Origin: Sarocladium kiliense | Lineage: Eukaryota > Ascomycota > Sordariomycetes > Hypocreales > Sarocladiaceae | Assembly (NCBI GenBank): GCA_030734395.1 | Contig: JAUZTG010000029.1 | Location: 5,270,001-5,334,000, forward strand | Direction of reading: 5' to 3' | DNA: 64,000 nucleotides | Shown here: positions 22,192 through 33,539 of the stretch, one piece after another | Numbering within the stretch: the stretch's first letter is position 1 | Layout of the letters: every line of letters starts with the position of its first letter | Translations under genes and position numbers: made by a program | Notes under the pieces: model-generated | Databases searched by the model: none | Seen by the model: the letters and a program-made list of their open reading frames with translations, nothing else | What the model was told of the DNA's origin: nothing

Positions 22192-23737
22192 CTACCGCCG
22201 CGCTCTTGTTGTTTTCTTCCCCGTTGTCGTCGTGTCTTCCTCCTCCTCGTCCTGGCCCTTCTTCAGATCCTCCGTAAGCCCCCACTCCTCTTTGTCGTAC
22301 CAGTCCTCACCATCAGACATGTCTCGGTTTGGGCCAGAATGTGCCTCAGCCTTGGACCAATGCAGCACATCTGCTCGGAGCCGCTGAGCCTTGAGAAGAC
22401 CCTCGTGGAGCTTGTGTGCGCCACGACACACCTCCTCTTGCTTCTGCACATAAAGGGCGAGAAGCTTGCGAAGGTGTTCCGCCTCCTGCTCCGGAAGACC
22501 AGCGTCACGATCGACGCGAGAATTTGCGGGCGTGAGGTACATAGGATGCACGAACGTGCTTTCAGGCCCCTCAAGGGCTATGCTCTCGTCCGCAGTCTGT
22601 GCTTCTTGCCTCGACAAATCGGTTTCCGTGTCTTTACTTGCTTGTGCTTCCCCAATCACATCCGCTGATGCTTCGGGTACGTTGTCTCCGTTTTGCATTG
22701 GTGTATCGTCAGGCTCCTGCTTCGGTCCGTCAGGCAGGGGCTTCTTTTGCGGCGCCGAGGCCTTGCTCGTAACAGTGTCTCCATTTTCGGTCGCTTGTTC
22801 TGCTGTATCGCCCATCGACACGTCACCATCAACCTCTGTCGTTGTAGAACCTGATGCAGCTTTGTCGCGCTCGCTTGTGACGGTATTGCCGTTTAGGGTT
22901 GGCAGAGATTCCGCTATGGCTTCGATCGGCTTCGAGAGGCTGAGGAGATGGCGCGCCACATGATCCTCCGTGTACAGTTCTACATCGTTCGGCCCCAGCA
23001 TCAATTCACATGGTGCCCAAGTCTGGTCACCACACAGAGTCGTCCATAGATGACGAACCTGCCATAAAGACTGGTTCTCTTTTCGCATCATCTTGCAGCT
23101 CTCCAACACCAGGTCGGAGAGTGTTTGTGAGGTAAACGGTTTCGAGAGAGTGGGGTGTGTAGGGAGATCGGTAGTAGCGGTTAAGGGAGCGAGTACGTCT
23201 GTGCAAAGTGTCAGTCATTTAACCAATAAGTCGTGCTTCGTGGACACCTACGCTCCAGCCGCACGTTGGCGTATGGATCGAACTCGGCAGCAGCGGCGAC
23301 GGCGTCCTCGACACGGTCTGGGTCATCGTCGCTGTCAATCTCGTATCCGTCCTCGTCGATCAACGGTGGGTTGCGATGGAGAATCGCACGCCTAACACCT
23401 GCGTAGTCGACTGTCTGGCTTCGAGGTTAGCACACAAACTGCAAACCCTGCAGAGCAGCATCGTAACCAACCTCTTTGTATGCACTAGGTCCAACACTAG
23501 GTACCAATTGCCCTCTGTGGGCGAAGCGAGCTCTTTTCTTGAGCTTCTGGCCGCGATTGCCTTTGGTGTCGACGTCGGAATCAGAGTCAGAATCTGTGGG
23601 TGAAGTCAGCAGTGCCCGTGCCCTGTGAGACTGTACGTCCAAGACGTCCACGGACTCTTACCATATGCTCTCCGTTTCAACGCTTTTTTCATTCCCGCTA
23701 TCGTCTCCGCAAAAAGAACCTGCTGCTGGCTCGCCAT
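22192..23737 (-). CDS. rxt2: RXT2-like subunit of the Rpd3L histone deacetylase complex
   Basis: The homologue is a component of the large Rpd3 histone deacetylase complex in the nucleus. Four exons (23737-23662, 23593-23472, 23414-23252, 23198-22192) give 455 aa. The RXT2 N-terminal domain covers roughly residues 15-170. It includes the acidic start 'DSDSDSDVDTKG', a basic 'LKKRARFAHRGQLV', 'ILHRNPPLIDEDGYEIDSDDD' split across exons, and the helical 'LESCKMMRKENQSLWQ'. The middle part (about 210-330) is low-complexity and acidic. A conserved C-terminal coiled region follows ('EEVCRGAHKLHEGLLKAQ'), and the protein ends in basic residues. All intron phases agree. The gene is divergent from nothing: its upstream neighbour ends tail-to-promoter 700 bp away. 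Confidence 0.88.
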
Positions 23738-24446
23738 GTCGGTGGTCGCAGCAGGGTCGGGATCGGTCCACGATGCGCTCGGCCGTCGTGCGACCAGAGG
23801 CGTCTCTTGCGGGCAGGGGCCGAAGGAGACAGCGGAAAGCCTGCCAGAGATTTGCAAGGCCGTTTCGTTTCGTGGCGGAGGAGAGGCGAGTCGAGCTGGA
23901 GAGAGGGCCGCGAACTTGTTCGTTTTTTGAGGAGCAGGGAAGAGAGGAGGGTGGACAAGGCACCTCGGCGGAAAAGAGTCGCGCGAGGCGGCGGCGCACA
24001 CTCTCAGCGCGCGGGAGGCTGTTACGGCCACTGGAAGCGAGTGCGGCGCCCATGACCACATATCGGCAGATTTCAGCCAATCGCCGCACAGTGGTCGGTG
24101 ATTCCTTTCCCCGCATCCGGGAATTTGAGGGTTAGGGTATGACTAGGGTTATCAACCAGAACCCCTAGACCCGACGGAATACTCAATCCAACCTCCCTGC
24201 TACCTCATGTGACATATTGTTGACCTTGACAGGAATAGGGCGCAATCGATCATTGCTTCATGTATTCTCGTAAGCCTGAACTTTGAGTCGAATCTGAGTT
24301 TGTTCAAACGCCACCACGCTTACCCACAACTATGGTATGCCAGAGTCCAACGCTGATCCAAACTCCCTGCTTTCCGTAGTCCTAGTGTTTCAGTTCCACT
24401 CTATCATTTCCATATCATCAAACGTCCAGTATTCTCGACGATCAAA
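23738..24446. other. intergenic between rxt2 promoter and GH3-GNAT 3' end
   Basis: No gene is seen. It holds the rxt2 promoter with purine-rich tracts (23870-24000). GGGTTAGGGT at about 24129-24138 is a single telomere-like motif, of the kind bound by Tbf1/Reb1-type factors in promoters. It is not a telomeric repeat. Confidence 0.45.
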
Positions 24447-27400
24447 TTAAAACATATCAGAGAACTGGATGTGGTCAGCAAGCTGCCTGGAGGACCTGCT
24501 GAGTAAGAAGACGTACATTGTCTGGACTGTTCGTGATTTCTTCGAAAACTTGTTGAATCTCGAAGCCCATGCCCAAAAGTGGCTCGTATGTATCGTCAAC
24601 AACCTGCATCTTGGTTAGCCATGCCTGGTCTACTGCACTGAGTACACTTACCAAGCTAAGCAGTGCTTTCGCTGCCTTGTGACTCTTGATCTGCCGCAAG
24701 CCCATCCATGTCAACCCTTGCAAAGTTAATGTAGCCAAAGGGCCCGGCAGCACCACCGGGGCCAAGATGCCTCCGATTTCCTCGCTGTGAGATAGCAACG
24801 GCGGCATGAACTTGATCAATGGACTACCAGGCCGAGCTACGATGATAGTGCCAACAAGATTGTCAACGCCATCTTTCGCGCGGACAATACCACAGGCTTT
24901 GGCCTCTGCTAACGCGAATCGGTACAGCTCCATAACTTCGGGATTGGCATTGGCGCGGACGTGGTTCAGAACACTGTCAGCGTTGTCGAGCCCGTGAATG
25001 AGGTCGAAACTAATATTTGCACGCTGAACGCTCTGTTGCAGACCTTCTGGTGTCGACCAGCTCGGAAGGTCATTTATGACCATGTTGGTCAAGCGGCGGG
25101 GAAATTGTGTGTCCCAGCCACTGGTAGCAAACCACTCTTTCACCGTGTTGATTTCAATATCCTGGGGAATACCTAGAAAGACGCCGGGGAAGGACATGCC
25201 AATCCGGACCTTTTGGATCCCGGGTCGCTGAGTGAGGTTCTTGATCGCCCGCCTATGAAGGGATCGACCAATAGACACGTTTCGTTTCGTCGGGTCAACA
25301 AAGAGCGAGCCAATGACTCCGACACCAGCAGTATAGTATGTGGCAACGAATCCGTATAGTGCACGAGTGCTGCTGTTCCGTACCACGAAATGCGCTTCGG
25401 TGATGTTTGGATTCGACAGCTCAAAAGTCGATGCTGTTGTGGTTTTGAGGAACTGCAAGTCTGGCGCACTCGCTCGATGCACCGCGCGAAGAAGGTCTTC
25501 CAAACCTGTTCGATCACGGGATTTGTCGAAGTCCTCCACGAGCCAATGCTGTCGGGATTTGAGAACCTTTTTGCTCTTCCGTAGCGTCCCAGGGAGGCTG
25601 CCCAGCGGTGTGAACTCCCCAACGAGCGCACGGACTAGGGCGTGCATTGCATTTTCTGTAAAGTCAAAAGTGCATATGTATGTGCCAATGGACTTGTCCA
25701 TAGCAAAGTCATACGGCGAGCTGACGGCGACCACGATGAGGTTCTTCTTTTGGCCACGGCTCCGGAGCATAGAGCACATCATATCCACATGTTTCGTGAA
25801 CCCGGCCTGGTACAAGTTCCGGTTCGCATCCGCCGTGACAATAATAATGCATGACGCTCTGTTGATCAGGTTTTCATGAACTGCAATAAGTCAGTTCTTG
25901 CCAATCTGGCTGTCGCGAAATTGAAACTCACCCGGCCGCACACCGTTCGCTGTATAGCTAGTATGAAGCAGCTTCTCGCCTCTATATCGAGCAAGAGCTT
26001 TCCCAAACTCTCGGAAAACGCCTTCGCCGCTCATTATCGAACCCCTCTCACGACCACGGTGAACCCAATTATCATGGTTCGTGCCAATACTTGCTTGGGC
26101 GTCCTTGGCATCCAACAAACTCTTGGTCAGAGATGATGCTGGCAGAGGTTTCACCAGTGGCGTCAGAAGAAGCAACTCTTCGCCCGGATGCATTGACGAC
26201 GACAACGGAATTAGCTTCTCCTTGTCCCGTATCACCGTGATAGAATCATCGTACGCGCGGAGAGATAGGGATAGATGTGATGGATGGAGTTGCGACAGTA
26301 GTGACACTCCAGGAGGGTTGAGAGCTTTCGCCCAGGAAGTGCAATTGGACTTGAGATGCAGAACTCGACCAAGAGATGTGAATATCCTCTCTTTGGTGAT
26401 AATGCCATTCTCAAGACCCAGCTTCAGACCTTTGATTGCCTCGAGCTGCACATCATAGGCTCGACAAAGGAGAACAAGATCACAGCCTGCTTCAACAGCC
26501 ATGACGACGCCATTTTGAACCCCAAGATCATGGCTCAGTGCTTCCATCTCGAGGCACTCCGAGATCGCAACTCCGTTGAAGCCAAGCTCGTTGCGGAGAA
26601 GGTCATCGACCACTTGATCAGAAAGACATGCGTGACTAACATTCATCGAGGGATTCGAGATACCACAGCCTCCCACGAACATGGCATCGAGTTGCCCGGA
26701 AGCCACCGCGTTTCGAAAGGGGACCAATGCGCTCAAGCTCAGCTCTTCCAAGGTTTGTGTGATGATTGGCACATCCAGGTTAGATCCGAGGAAGTCCAGA
26801 TTTCCATAGGATGGGAAATGTTTCCCGCAAGAAGCCACGCCAGCATCTTTAATGCCTTTGAGTGCCGCAAGTCCGTAAGACGACGCTTCCTGCGGATCGT
26901 CACCCGTGGCACGCACGCCCAGTGGCTGGTAGCGAGCATTATTGAGTACGTCAAGGACTGGTCCAAGCATAAGGTTGACACCGCAAGCTGCGATCTCAGT
27001 GGCAGTGGCCTTGGTGACTTCATAGGCTAGCTCAGTTCTTCCAGTAGCAGCAACTCCCATAGCACTGGGGAATTGACACACGAGGTCCTCGTCAAACAAG
27101 CTATTGACACCGCCATTTTCTTGGTCCAAAGCAATCAGCAAGGGCTGTGGGTGGCCTGCCTGCTGAGCAATGGTTTGTAGCTCTTGCACAAGTCTAGCAG
27201 TCTGATGGGCGGCTAACAGTGAATGAGCGGGTTTGTTGAAGGTCAAGGGCATATCAAGAAGACTTACACTTGAGGTTCTTTGCCGTCAAAATAATAGAGC
27301 CGAGGTGGTGGTCCTCTATCAAGGTTCTAATCTGGGGAGTCACCTCGGTCCCATCCCAGCCCATGATTAGGGTCTGACCGATTGACCTAGAGGTGCATAT

Positions 27401-27657
27401 GTCAGCTTTGCACCGATCCGAAATGCCCATGAGTAGCCAATCAGGCCTAGGACACAAGTCTAACTCTGACAGACAGACTCAATGCCTGAACCACGGAGAT
27501 GCATGCTCAGCCCAGCCTGGCAATCACCAAATGACAAGGCACAATGCCCACATTAGTGACCCATGGAGTCAGGCATCAACAACACAATCAAGCAAGGGAC
27601 GTACCAGTCGAGATTGTGCCATAGTGGGTCCAGGTCGCTGATATCCGTGTTTGCCAT
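24447..27657 (-). CDS. GH3 (NagZ-like) glycosidase fused to tandem GNAT acetyltransferase domains
   Basis: Six exons (27657-27605, 27386-27268, 27212-25932, 25880-24652, 24603-24517, 24464-24447) join in frame to 928 aa. The N-terminal half (about 15-480) is a GH3 barrel of the beta-N-acetylglucosaminidase type ('IGQTLIMGWDGTEV', 'LIALDQENGGVNSLFDED', 'CGKHFPSYG', 'ISECLEMEAL'). The second half has two GNAT-like units ('IGSLFVDPTKRNVSIGRSL' near 640, and 'GLTWMGLRQIKSHKAAKALL' near 880). No signal peptide is present, so it is probably intracellular. It heads the GlcNAc cluster and shares an 1.16-kb divergent promoter region with dac1. The same fused family accompanies RON1-type clusters in other fungi. 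Canonical GH3 catalytic residues are replaced (see findings). The 48-bp intron at 24651-24604 is a multiple of three without stops. An in-frame upstream ATG at 27870 would add a 71-residue disordered N-terminus. Confidence 0.88.
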
Positions 27658-28816
27658 GTTGCGCGGACGGCGAGGCGGGAGACGACTGCGGCTGAGGCCG
27701 TTGGTGGCTTTCAGCGTACTGTTACGCGCATAGTAGGCGTCACCGCGGTCGAGGTAACGATGGGCTGAAGCTGATGTAGCGGCAGCAGATGAGGTAGACG
27801 TCGGTAGTGGTGGTTGCGATGTTGGTTGGAGCTTGGAGCTGCTGCCATCTCGACTCGGCACGGACTCCATGGTAGGACCTTCGGGGTTGCAGGGTAGGCA
27901 ATCAGGTATCGCCGAGGTGGGGTAGAGGGATGCGGAGATGTAGACCTTGTGATTGGTTGGTGAGGGCTGGCGGCCGCTAGAGTCCACTGAATTTGGCCAA
28001 AGGCCTCTGGAATCAAACCCGGAGGCGTGAGCGCAGTAATCGTGAGGCCCAAGGGAAGCGATCCTCTCCTCTCCACAACCTTGACACCACAAACAGACCA
28101 ACGATCCACACCAACTCAAGCTGCCCCCAACTCTATGGTTCTTGGAGTCGACAAGGAGGGGCTTGTGATTCAACGTTACATGACCCTTCACCAGGCGGTT
28201 GGGCGCTCCAGGGACCAGCACGGGCTGGTGGTAAGGTAGTGAGCTCCGGAGGCTCTGAGTTAGATGTCGCGCTGAAATCTCTTCGACAGTTCAAATTTGG
28301 CGTGCTCCATCAGATGTCATTCAATGTGGGACACCGCTGGTCAAGTAATCGCTGGACCGGTCTATGAACCCTTCTTCATCTGGTCATTCCGCACCGTTGC
28401 GTCGATCCTGGCGCGACGTGACAGTCATGGCTGAAGACTATGGGCAACTTTCTGTGTCCTGAACGTCCCAGTACCCCACATTGCGTGTCCTGCATCCTTA
28501 TCGTGGTTGTCACTTGATGTTTAGGCTCGTAGCTAACCGTCATGGCACGGTAGTAGGCCGGCGTTGACCGGGTCCTCCGGCGGCGGCAAGAAGGGTTTGT
28601 GTCATGGCCTTACCATAGGATCGCTTTAGTCACCAGTAATCGAAGCACCGTGGCAGTCCTTCAGAAGTAGTACTAGTAGTACACGATGCCGCCACCTGGA
28701 CAAAGCTGTGTCTGCTTCTACTATGGAGCAGCTTTTCATCCTCGACTGGACATCTTGTCCTGCCACGACACCACGGCACAATCTATATCCCCCTTAACTT
28801 GATTAATACTGCAAAG
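27658..28816. promoter_or_regulatory. divergent promoter region of GH3-GNAT and dac1
   Basis: It lies between two oppositely oriented GlcNAc-cluster genes. It includes the 213 bases (27658-27870) that would be coding if the upstream ATG of GH3-GNAT is used. An Ndt80-like element, GACACAAAC on the - strand (28603-28595), matches the yeast Ndt80 site GNCRCAAAW except for the last base. No separate gene is recognised. Confidence 0.45.
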
Positions 28817-30256
28817 ATGCCTATGGCGATTTCCCCTCCCATGAGGCCCAAGAACGGTCTCACCAAGTTCACCAACTGCCGTCTGCTGCGCGGACTTTCT
28901 CTCGTGGAAGAAGATCTTTGGGTCAGTTCCATCACTGGGAAGATTATCAACAGTCAAGCCAGTTTCTATGATGAACTGAACCTCCCTGATGTCACCATCG
29001 ATCTGGGAGGCCGCATCGTGGCCCCCGGTATGATCGAATGCCAGCTCAACGGCGCTTTCGGCTTCAACTTTTCGACCCTTCTCGACGACATGAGCCTGTA
29101 TGGCAAGAAACTCAAGGAGGTGAATCGTTCACTTGTCAAGACAGGCGTGACGTCGTACATCCCCACCATCACGAGCCAGCGGCCCGAGCTGTACCAAAAG
29201 GTTGGGAAAACGCCTTGCATATACCTGCAGAACTAGTACGGGCCAGTGCAGAAAAGCTAACTTGCGATCTTCCTAGGCCCTTCCATTCCTTGGCCCTTCT
29301 GGTCGTGCACGTCTGTCGGAGGATGGGGCAGAATCACTAGGCGCTCATTGTGAAGGGCCATTTCTCAATCCGTCAAAGAATGGCGTCCACAATGTAGATG
29401 TCATGCGGGAGGCCTACACCTTGAGTGACCTCGAAGAATGCTATGGTTCAGCAAACATCAACCCCACATCGGACGATGGAGAGATCCCGGTGAAAATGGT
29501 CACTGCGGCTCCGGAGCGTGGCCGGATGGCTGATCTGATCCCGGAGATGCGCCAGCGCGGTATCATCTTCTCAATTGGCCACTCAGAGGCTACTTACGAG
29601 GATGCTTCAGCAGCTGTAGGCAAGGGAGCTACGATGATCACACATCTATTCAATGCTATGCGCCCTCTGCATCACCGTAACCCAGGTATCTTCGGCGTGC
29701 TGGGAATTGAAGAAAGCCAGCCACGACCATACTTCGGCATCATCTCAGATGGCATCCACCTGCATCCGACCACCATCAAAATCGCATACGATGCGCATCC
29801 TGATGGATTCATCCTCGTGACTGATGCGATGCATCTTGTCGGACTTCCTGATGGAGCATATCCCTGGACTAACGGCGAGTACACATGCAACATCGTCAAG
29901 AAGGGGTCGAAACTGCTTCTGGAGAACTCTGAGACAATCGCAGGAAGGTAAGTCGCAGTTTGATCCCGAGCCTTGTAAAGCCACATCAAATTGGTTTCTG
30001 ACAAACACTGAACAGCTCCATCACACTTCTTGAGTGCGTCAACAACTTCCTCTCTTGGACTGGCCACAGCATCCCACAAGCTCTACGCGCGGTGACAGCT
30101 ACACCGGCAGCGATGCTTGGGCTGGAGGATGTCAAGGGCACGCTGGCTCCAGGAGCCGATGCAGACTTAGTAATCCTGACAGAGGAGGAAGGTGGACGAA
30201 AGCTCAAGCTGGATGAGGTCTGGAAGTTTGGAAGTCGGGTCTCGCGATCTGATTGA
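28817..30256 (+). CDS. dac1: N-acetylglucosamine-6-phosphate deacetylase
   Basis: The enzyme removes acetate from GlcNAc-6-phosphate to give glucosamine-6-phosphate in the cytosol. Three exons (28817-29200, 29277-29947, 30016-30256) give 431 aa, normal for fungi. This is an amidohydrolase fold with the expected metal and substrate motifs: 'IVAPGMIECQLNG' (family: PG.ID.Q.NG), 'GAHCEGPFLNPSKNGVHN', 'FSIGHSEATYEDA', 'MITHLFNAMRPLHHRNPG', 'ISDGIHLHP' and 'LVTDAMHLVGLPDG', where the Asp is the catalytic base. The C-terminal 'GTLAPGADADLVIL' is the usual amidohydrolase ending. The start is ATG 28817; the open frame extends slightly upstream without an ATG. It lies beside ron1 and divergent from GH3-GNAT. 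Confidence 0.95.
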
Positions 30257-31774
30257 TTTTGAAACCATACCTAGATTTGTTTGCATACAGGCGTTTGGTA
30301 CAGCATTAGAGACTGACCAACCATCATCATTCTGGGATGGAACGGGCGTTCAGGAATAATAAGCATAGATCAAAGACTGTATTTCCATAGGATCGTCCTA
30401 CGAAACGCGCGTCATGTGCACGTGTCGTGCGTGTTCTATTGTAGTCTCCTGGGCACTACAATCACCTCCTTCCAGCAATTGTAGAGCACAATGCCGCCTC
30501 TCCCACTGTACATTGTTCAATAACGATGTCCATATCATCTAGGACGCTACGAATGGGAACAGTTGATGATCTGCGGTATCGAGGCCTACCCTTTCGACCG
30601 AGTGGTTCAGCTCGGGCCCTCCCGTTCCCCAGGAGCGTCTCATAGGGCAACCCAGTGCAACACTGCCATGAGGATCAGAGGGTGTGGGTGCGACGCTGCA
30701 ATCGACCTCCCATTTCCAGGAGCGCCACATCCTTCTCAATCTCCTTCGGCATGCAGTCAAGCCCTAGTCAGACGAGAGGCGAGGATGGTCGGGGTTAGGA
30801 TTGAGGGACCAGGGTGGGGGGGGATGGCTACATGTTATCAGCAACGGGAACGTTGAATGGTCTGGTGATAGCGAAACGACTCTTGGTCGCTGATAGAGAA
30901 TCAGAACAATGTTTCGAGATTCAAGCGAGTCCAGATGCACCGGAGATCATAACAGCGAAGGATTATGGGATTGACACCAAGTCACGCGAGAAGGGGCGCT
31001 TCGCCATCACATGTCTTGATCAAAGTCGAAACAAGCCCCAATCAACGAAGCTAGTTTAGCAAGCCGACTGAAGACAAGGAGGACAGAAGCCGTTCTAGCT
31101 CCAGAAGAGAAGCCGTTACCTAAGGACCGCGGCGTGCCGACTTGCTCGACCAGAGCCTGGTCTGGCCCCCCGCCTCTTCTCCTCTTTCTTCTCCTGTGCT
31201 TCTCCCACCCCAGGCGCCCAGCGACCGACCGACCAGCACTAGGAAGAAACAGTATCAGCCCCATCTTCCTTCACCTCCGCACCGCAATCGTCTCTCTCCA
31301 CCCACCTCCACCGCCGCTACGACCTCCATCAACCACTACCCAGGCGCTGTGCAATTGTGCTCTGCTCAGTACTGCCGAATTGCCTCCGTCCTCGTGGACA
31401 ACTCGCCTTCTTACGACCGTTGCACGATCGTCTCACCCAGGAATCGCGACTTCGAATTGAACTCGTCAGCATCTCATCCTCGGAAACACGAGCACGGCCA
31501 TACCCAAGGTCCCATCCCGACAGGCGCGACCCATTACCCTTGTCGTCGACGATCCCCAGTTCCCACCCAGCTCGCTCCAGGGCTCGACCTGCGCACGCCG
31601 ACAGCATCGTAGCCTCTGGCCGAAGACCGAACAGTCGCGCATTTCGCAAGCTCACGAGCTTCAATCGAACTTCCACCGCCTAAGACAGATTACCGGTACA
31701 TTTCGCCACCTTAGCTGGCTCTGGGATCTCACACCATCCTTCGGCGACCGAGGCGAGAGCCCGCCGAACATGCC
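30257..31774. other. dac1 3' flank and long ron1 promoter/leader
   Basis: These 1.5 kb hold no recognisable gene. From about 31130 to the ron1 ATG the + strand is strongly C/T-rich, which suits a long 5' leader. Overlapping Pro/Ser/Arg-rich frames there (for example 31142-31612) are composition artefacts. Confidence 0.5.
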
Positions 31775-33539
31775 ATGGCGAGCTTCAACTCCATGTCGGC
31801 CATGTCTTCTGGTCCTTCTGACGCCATGGCTATGAACGGTCAGCTTCAACACGGCGCTCTCCCCATGGATCATTTTGACCATGATCTCGGCTTTGATGAC
31901 CCTCTCCTGTTCGTTCTCCTGTTATGTTTTCTTATCTCAGCTCAACACAAGGCCATGCGACGCTGACATGCATTCCTACAGAGATGGCGGTGCTCTCCCT
32001 CCTCTTCCATTTACACCTGGCTACGACTTCGAGAGCTTTGCTCCGACCTTTGAAGACCCTTTCTCTTCTTATCAGACTCGCCAGTTCGATGCTGTACCCA
32101 GTACCAATAATCCCGATCCTCTGCGCGAGGAACAATCGCCCCAGGAGCCCGACGACAAGCTGCTAGGCTTCTCCGACTCCGTTATACATGCCGCTGTCGT
32201 CGACGAGTCCGGGAACCTTGCAGACCTTAGCATGACTGCTGAGCTTCGGGGCATGTTCTTTGTCGCAGAAGATGTGTTCGGCGGCGACAGCTCTGATAGA
32301 CCGCTCGAGCTAACGTGCTATCGCCGAAATCTCTGGCAATGCTTCGGTCAGATCAATCTGCCTCGCAATGTTTCAGGCATCATAAACGATCAGGGCCAAC
32401 AACTTCCCCTCGTTGACCTTTCAGCCTCAATCACAGCCCGCGAATCTATCGAAGGGAAACCCACAGAGATCATATCAATACCATGGAAAAGCGCCAACCC
32501 GCAAATCACGGAAGAGTCCAAGGTTGCCGCAGCACCACCTAATGTCACAGTAGACCTCGGCTCTGGGCAAGAACTGGATGCAAACCGGGTTTCGGTGCCC
32601 ATCTCTTGGAAGCGCTTGCAATTCAAGCACGCAACCGCCAACAACGGCCGCCGAAAGGGTCTGCAGCAACACTATGTTGTTCAGATCACCTTGCTGGGAA
32701 AGACTGAGACTGGTGAGATCGTGAAAATTGCTGAGATCCAGTCTGGACCGGTCATTGTGCGTGGCCGCAGTCCAAGGAACTTCGATAGCCGCAAGGATGT
32801 GCCCCTCACTGGAGAGAGGAAGTTGGAAAGAAGGAACACGGCAGGGTCGGACAATGTTGTCCTAAAGACAGAACGTGATGCTGTGCTTGCGACGAAAAAT
32901 GCTTTCGCGGTATGGCAGACTCGCTCATTAACCCTTCTTGCGGCATGTACTAATGTTGTTAAGCAGCAGTCTACCGAATGGGTAACTCCGCAGCCATACG
33001 CACAGCCTTCACAGAGCCCGCACCCAGCCAAGAAGATTGCTTTAACGACACCGACCATGACCAAGCCACCCGTACCATCATGGTCGAAAGATACGACATC
33101 ACCCAACAAGGGTTTGGGACTGCATCAGCAGCATGCATCCCATGGCTATCAGCAAGCACAACGTGGAACGATGTCCAAACCAAGCATGCCGATCAGCTTG
33201 TCACTATCTGACGACGACCGGAGTCCAAACCGCTCTAGCGCAGATCTTGCAAGCCCCCAACTTGGCAAAGCCGGTCTTGCGCTGGGGCACAATGCGGGGA
33301 GTAGCCCGGTCGAGGAAGCTGACCCTTTGTATGAGTACTTCCCACTGAGCTTGGACGACTGGTTTGTCGCCCTTTCCTACATTACATCAAAGACGCTCAC
33401 CTCGTTAACCTTTGGTACTAGGATGCCGCCAGTCGATGCTGTCTACCGACCACATGTTGTTCATCACACTATCGTTCCACCAGAAATCAAAGCGCAGCAG
33501 GTGCAAAGCAAGAGCAAGCGTTACTTCCTGCCCGAGTGA
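31775..33539 (+). CDS. ron1: RON1-type Ndt80-like transcription factor
   Basis: This is a DNA-binding activator of the Ndt80/PhoG family. The related RON1 of Trichoderma reesei controls a GlcNAc catabolic cluster. Probable exons are 31775-31908, 31982-32909, 32967-33361 and 33422-33539 (524 aa). The Ndt80 domain lies at about 100-325 ('LLGFSDSVIHAAVVDESGN', 'LTCYRRNLWQCFGQI', 'VSVPISWKRLQFKHATANNGRRKGLQQHYVVQI', 'VIVRGRSPRNFDSR'). The basic RGRSPRNF segment contacts DNA in this family. Gln/Pro/Ser-rich sequence follows, then a conserved end 'YEYFPLSLDDW / MPPVDAVYRPHVVHHT' that the last intron splits. Introns 2 (57 bp) and 3 (60 bp) are stop-free multiples of three, so unspliced forms would still be readable. 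The first intron has a weak GTTCGT donor. Its location among dac1, dam1 and hxk3 makes it their likely regulator. Confidence 0.92.

Noticed and set aside
22339..22963. + strand frames antisense to rxt2
   Set aside because: They mirror the rxt2 coding sequence, which has clear family motifs.
23600..24135. Several 150-codon frames on both strands at the rxt2 start
   Set aside because: All strands and phases are open because of skewed composition. Only the RXT2 start continues into conserved exons.
24120..24145. TTAGGG motif suggesting telomeric sequence
   Set aside because: A single occurrence, not a repeat, in a normal promoter.
26356..27030. 224-codon + frame antisense to GH3
   Set aside because: It is the complement of a well-supported GH3 domain.
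27868..28221. Upstream extension of the GH3-GNAT frame beyond ATG 27870
   Set aside because: It is open but has no ATG beyond 27870 and no similarity. The 71 codons between 27870 and 27657 are kept only as an alternative.
31142..31612. 156-codon + frame before ron1
   Set aside because: It is a C/T-rich leader with overlapping Pro/Ser/Arg frames and no ATG at the stated start.
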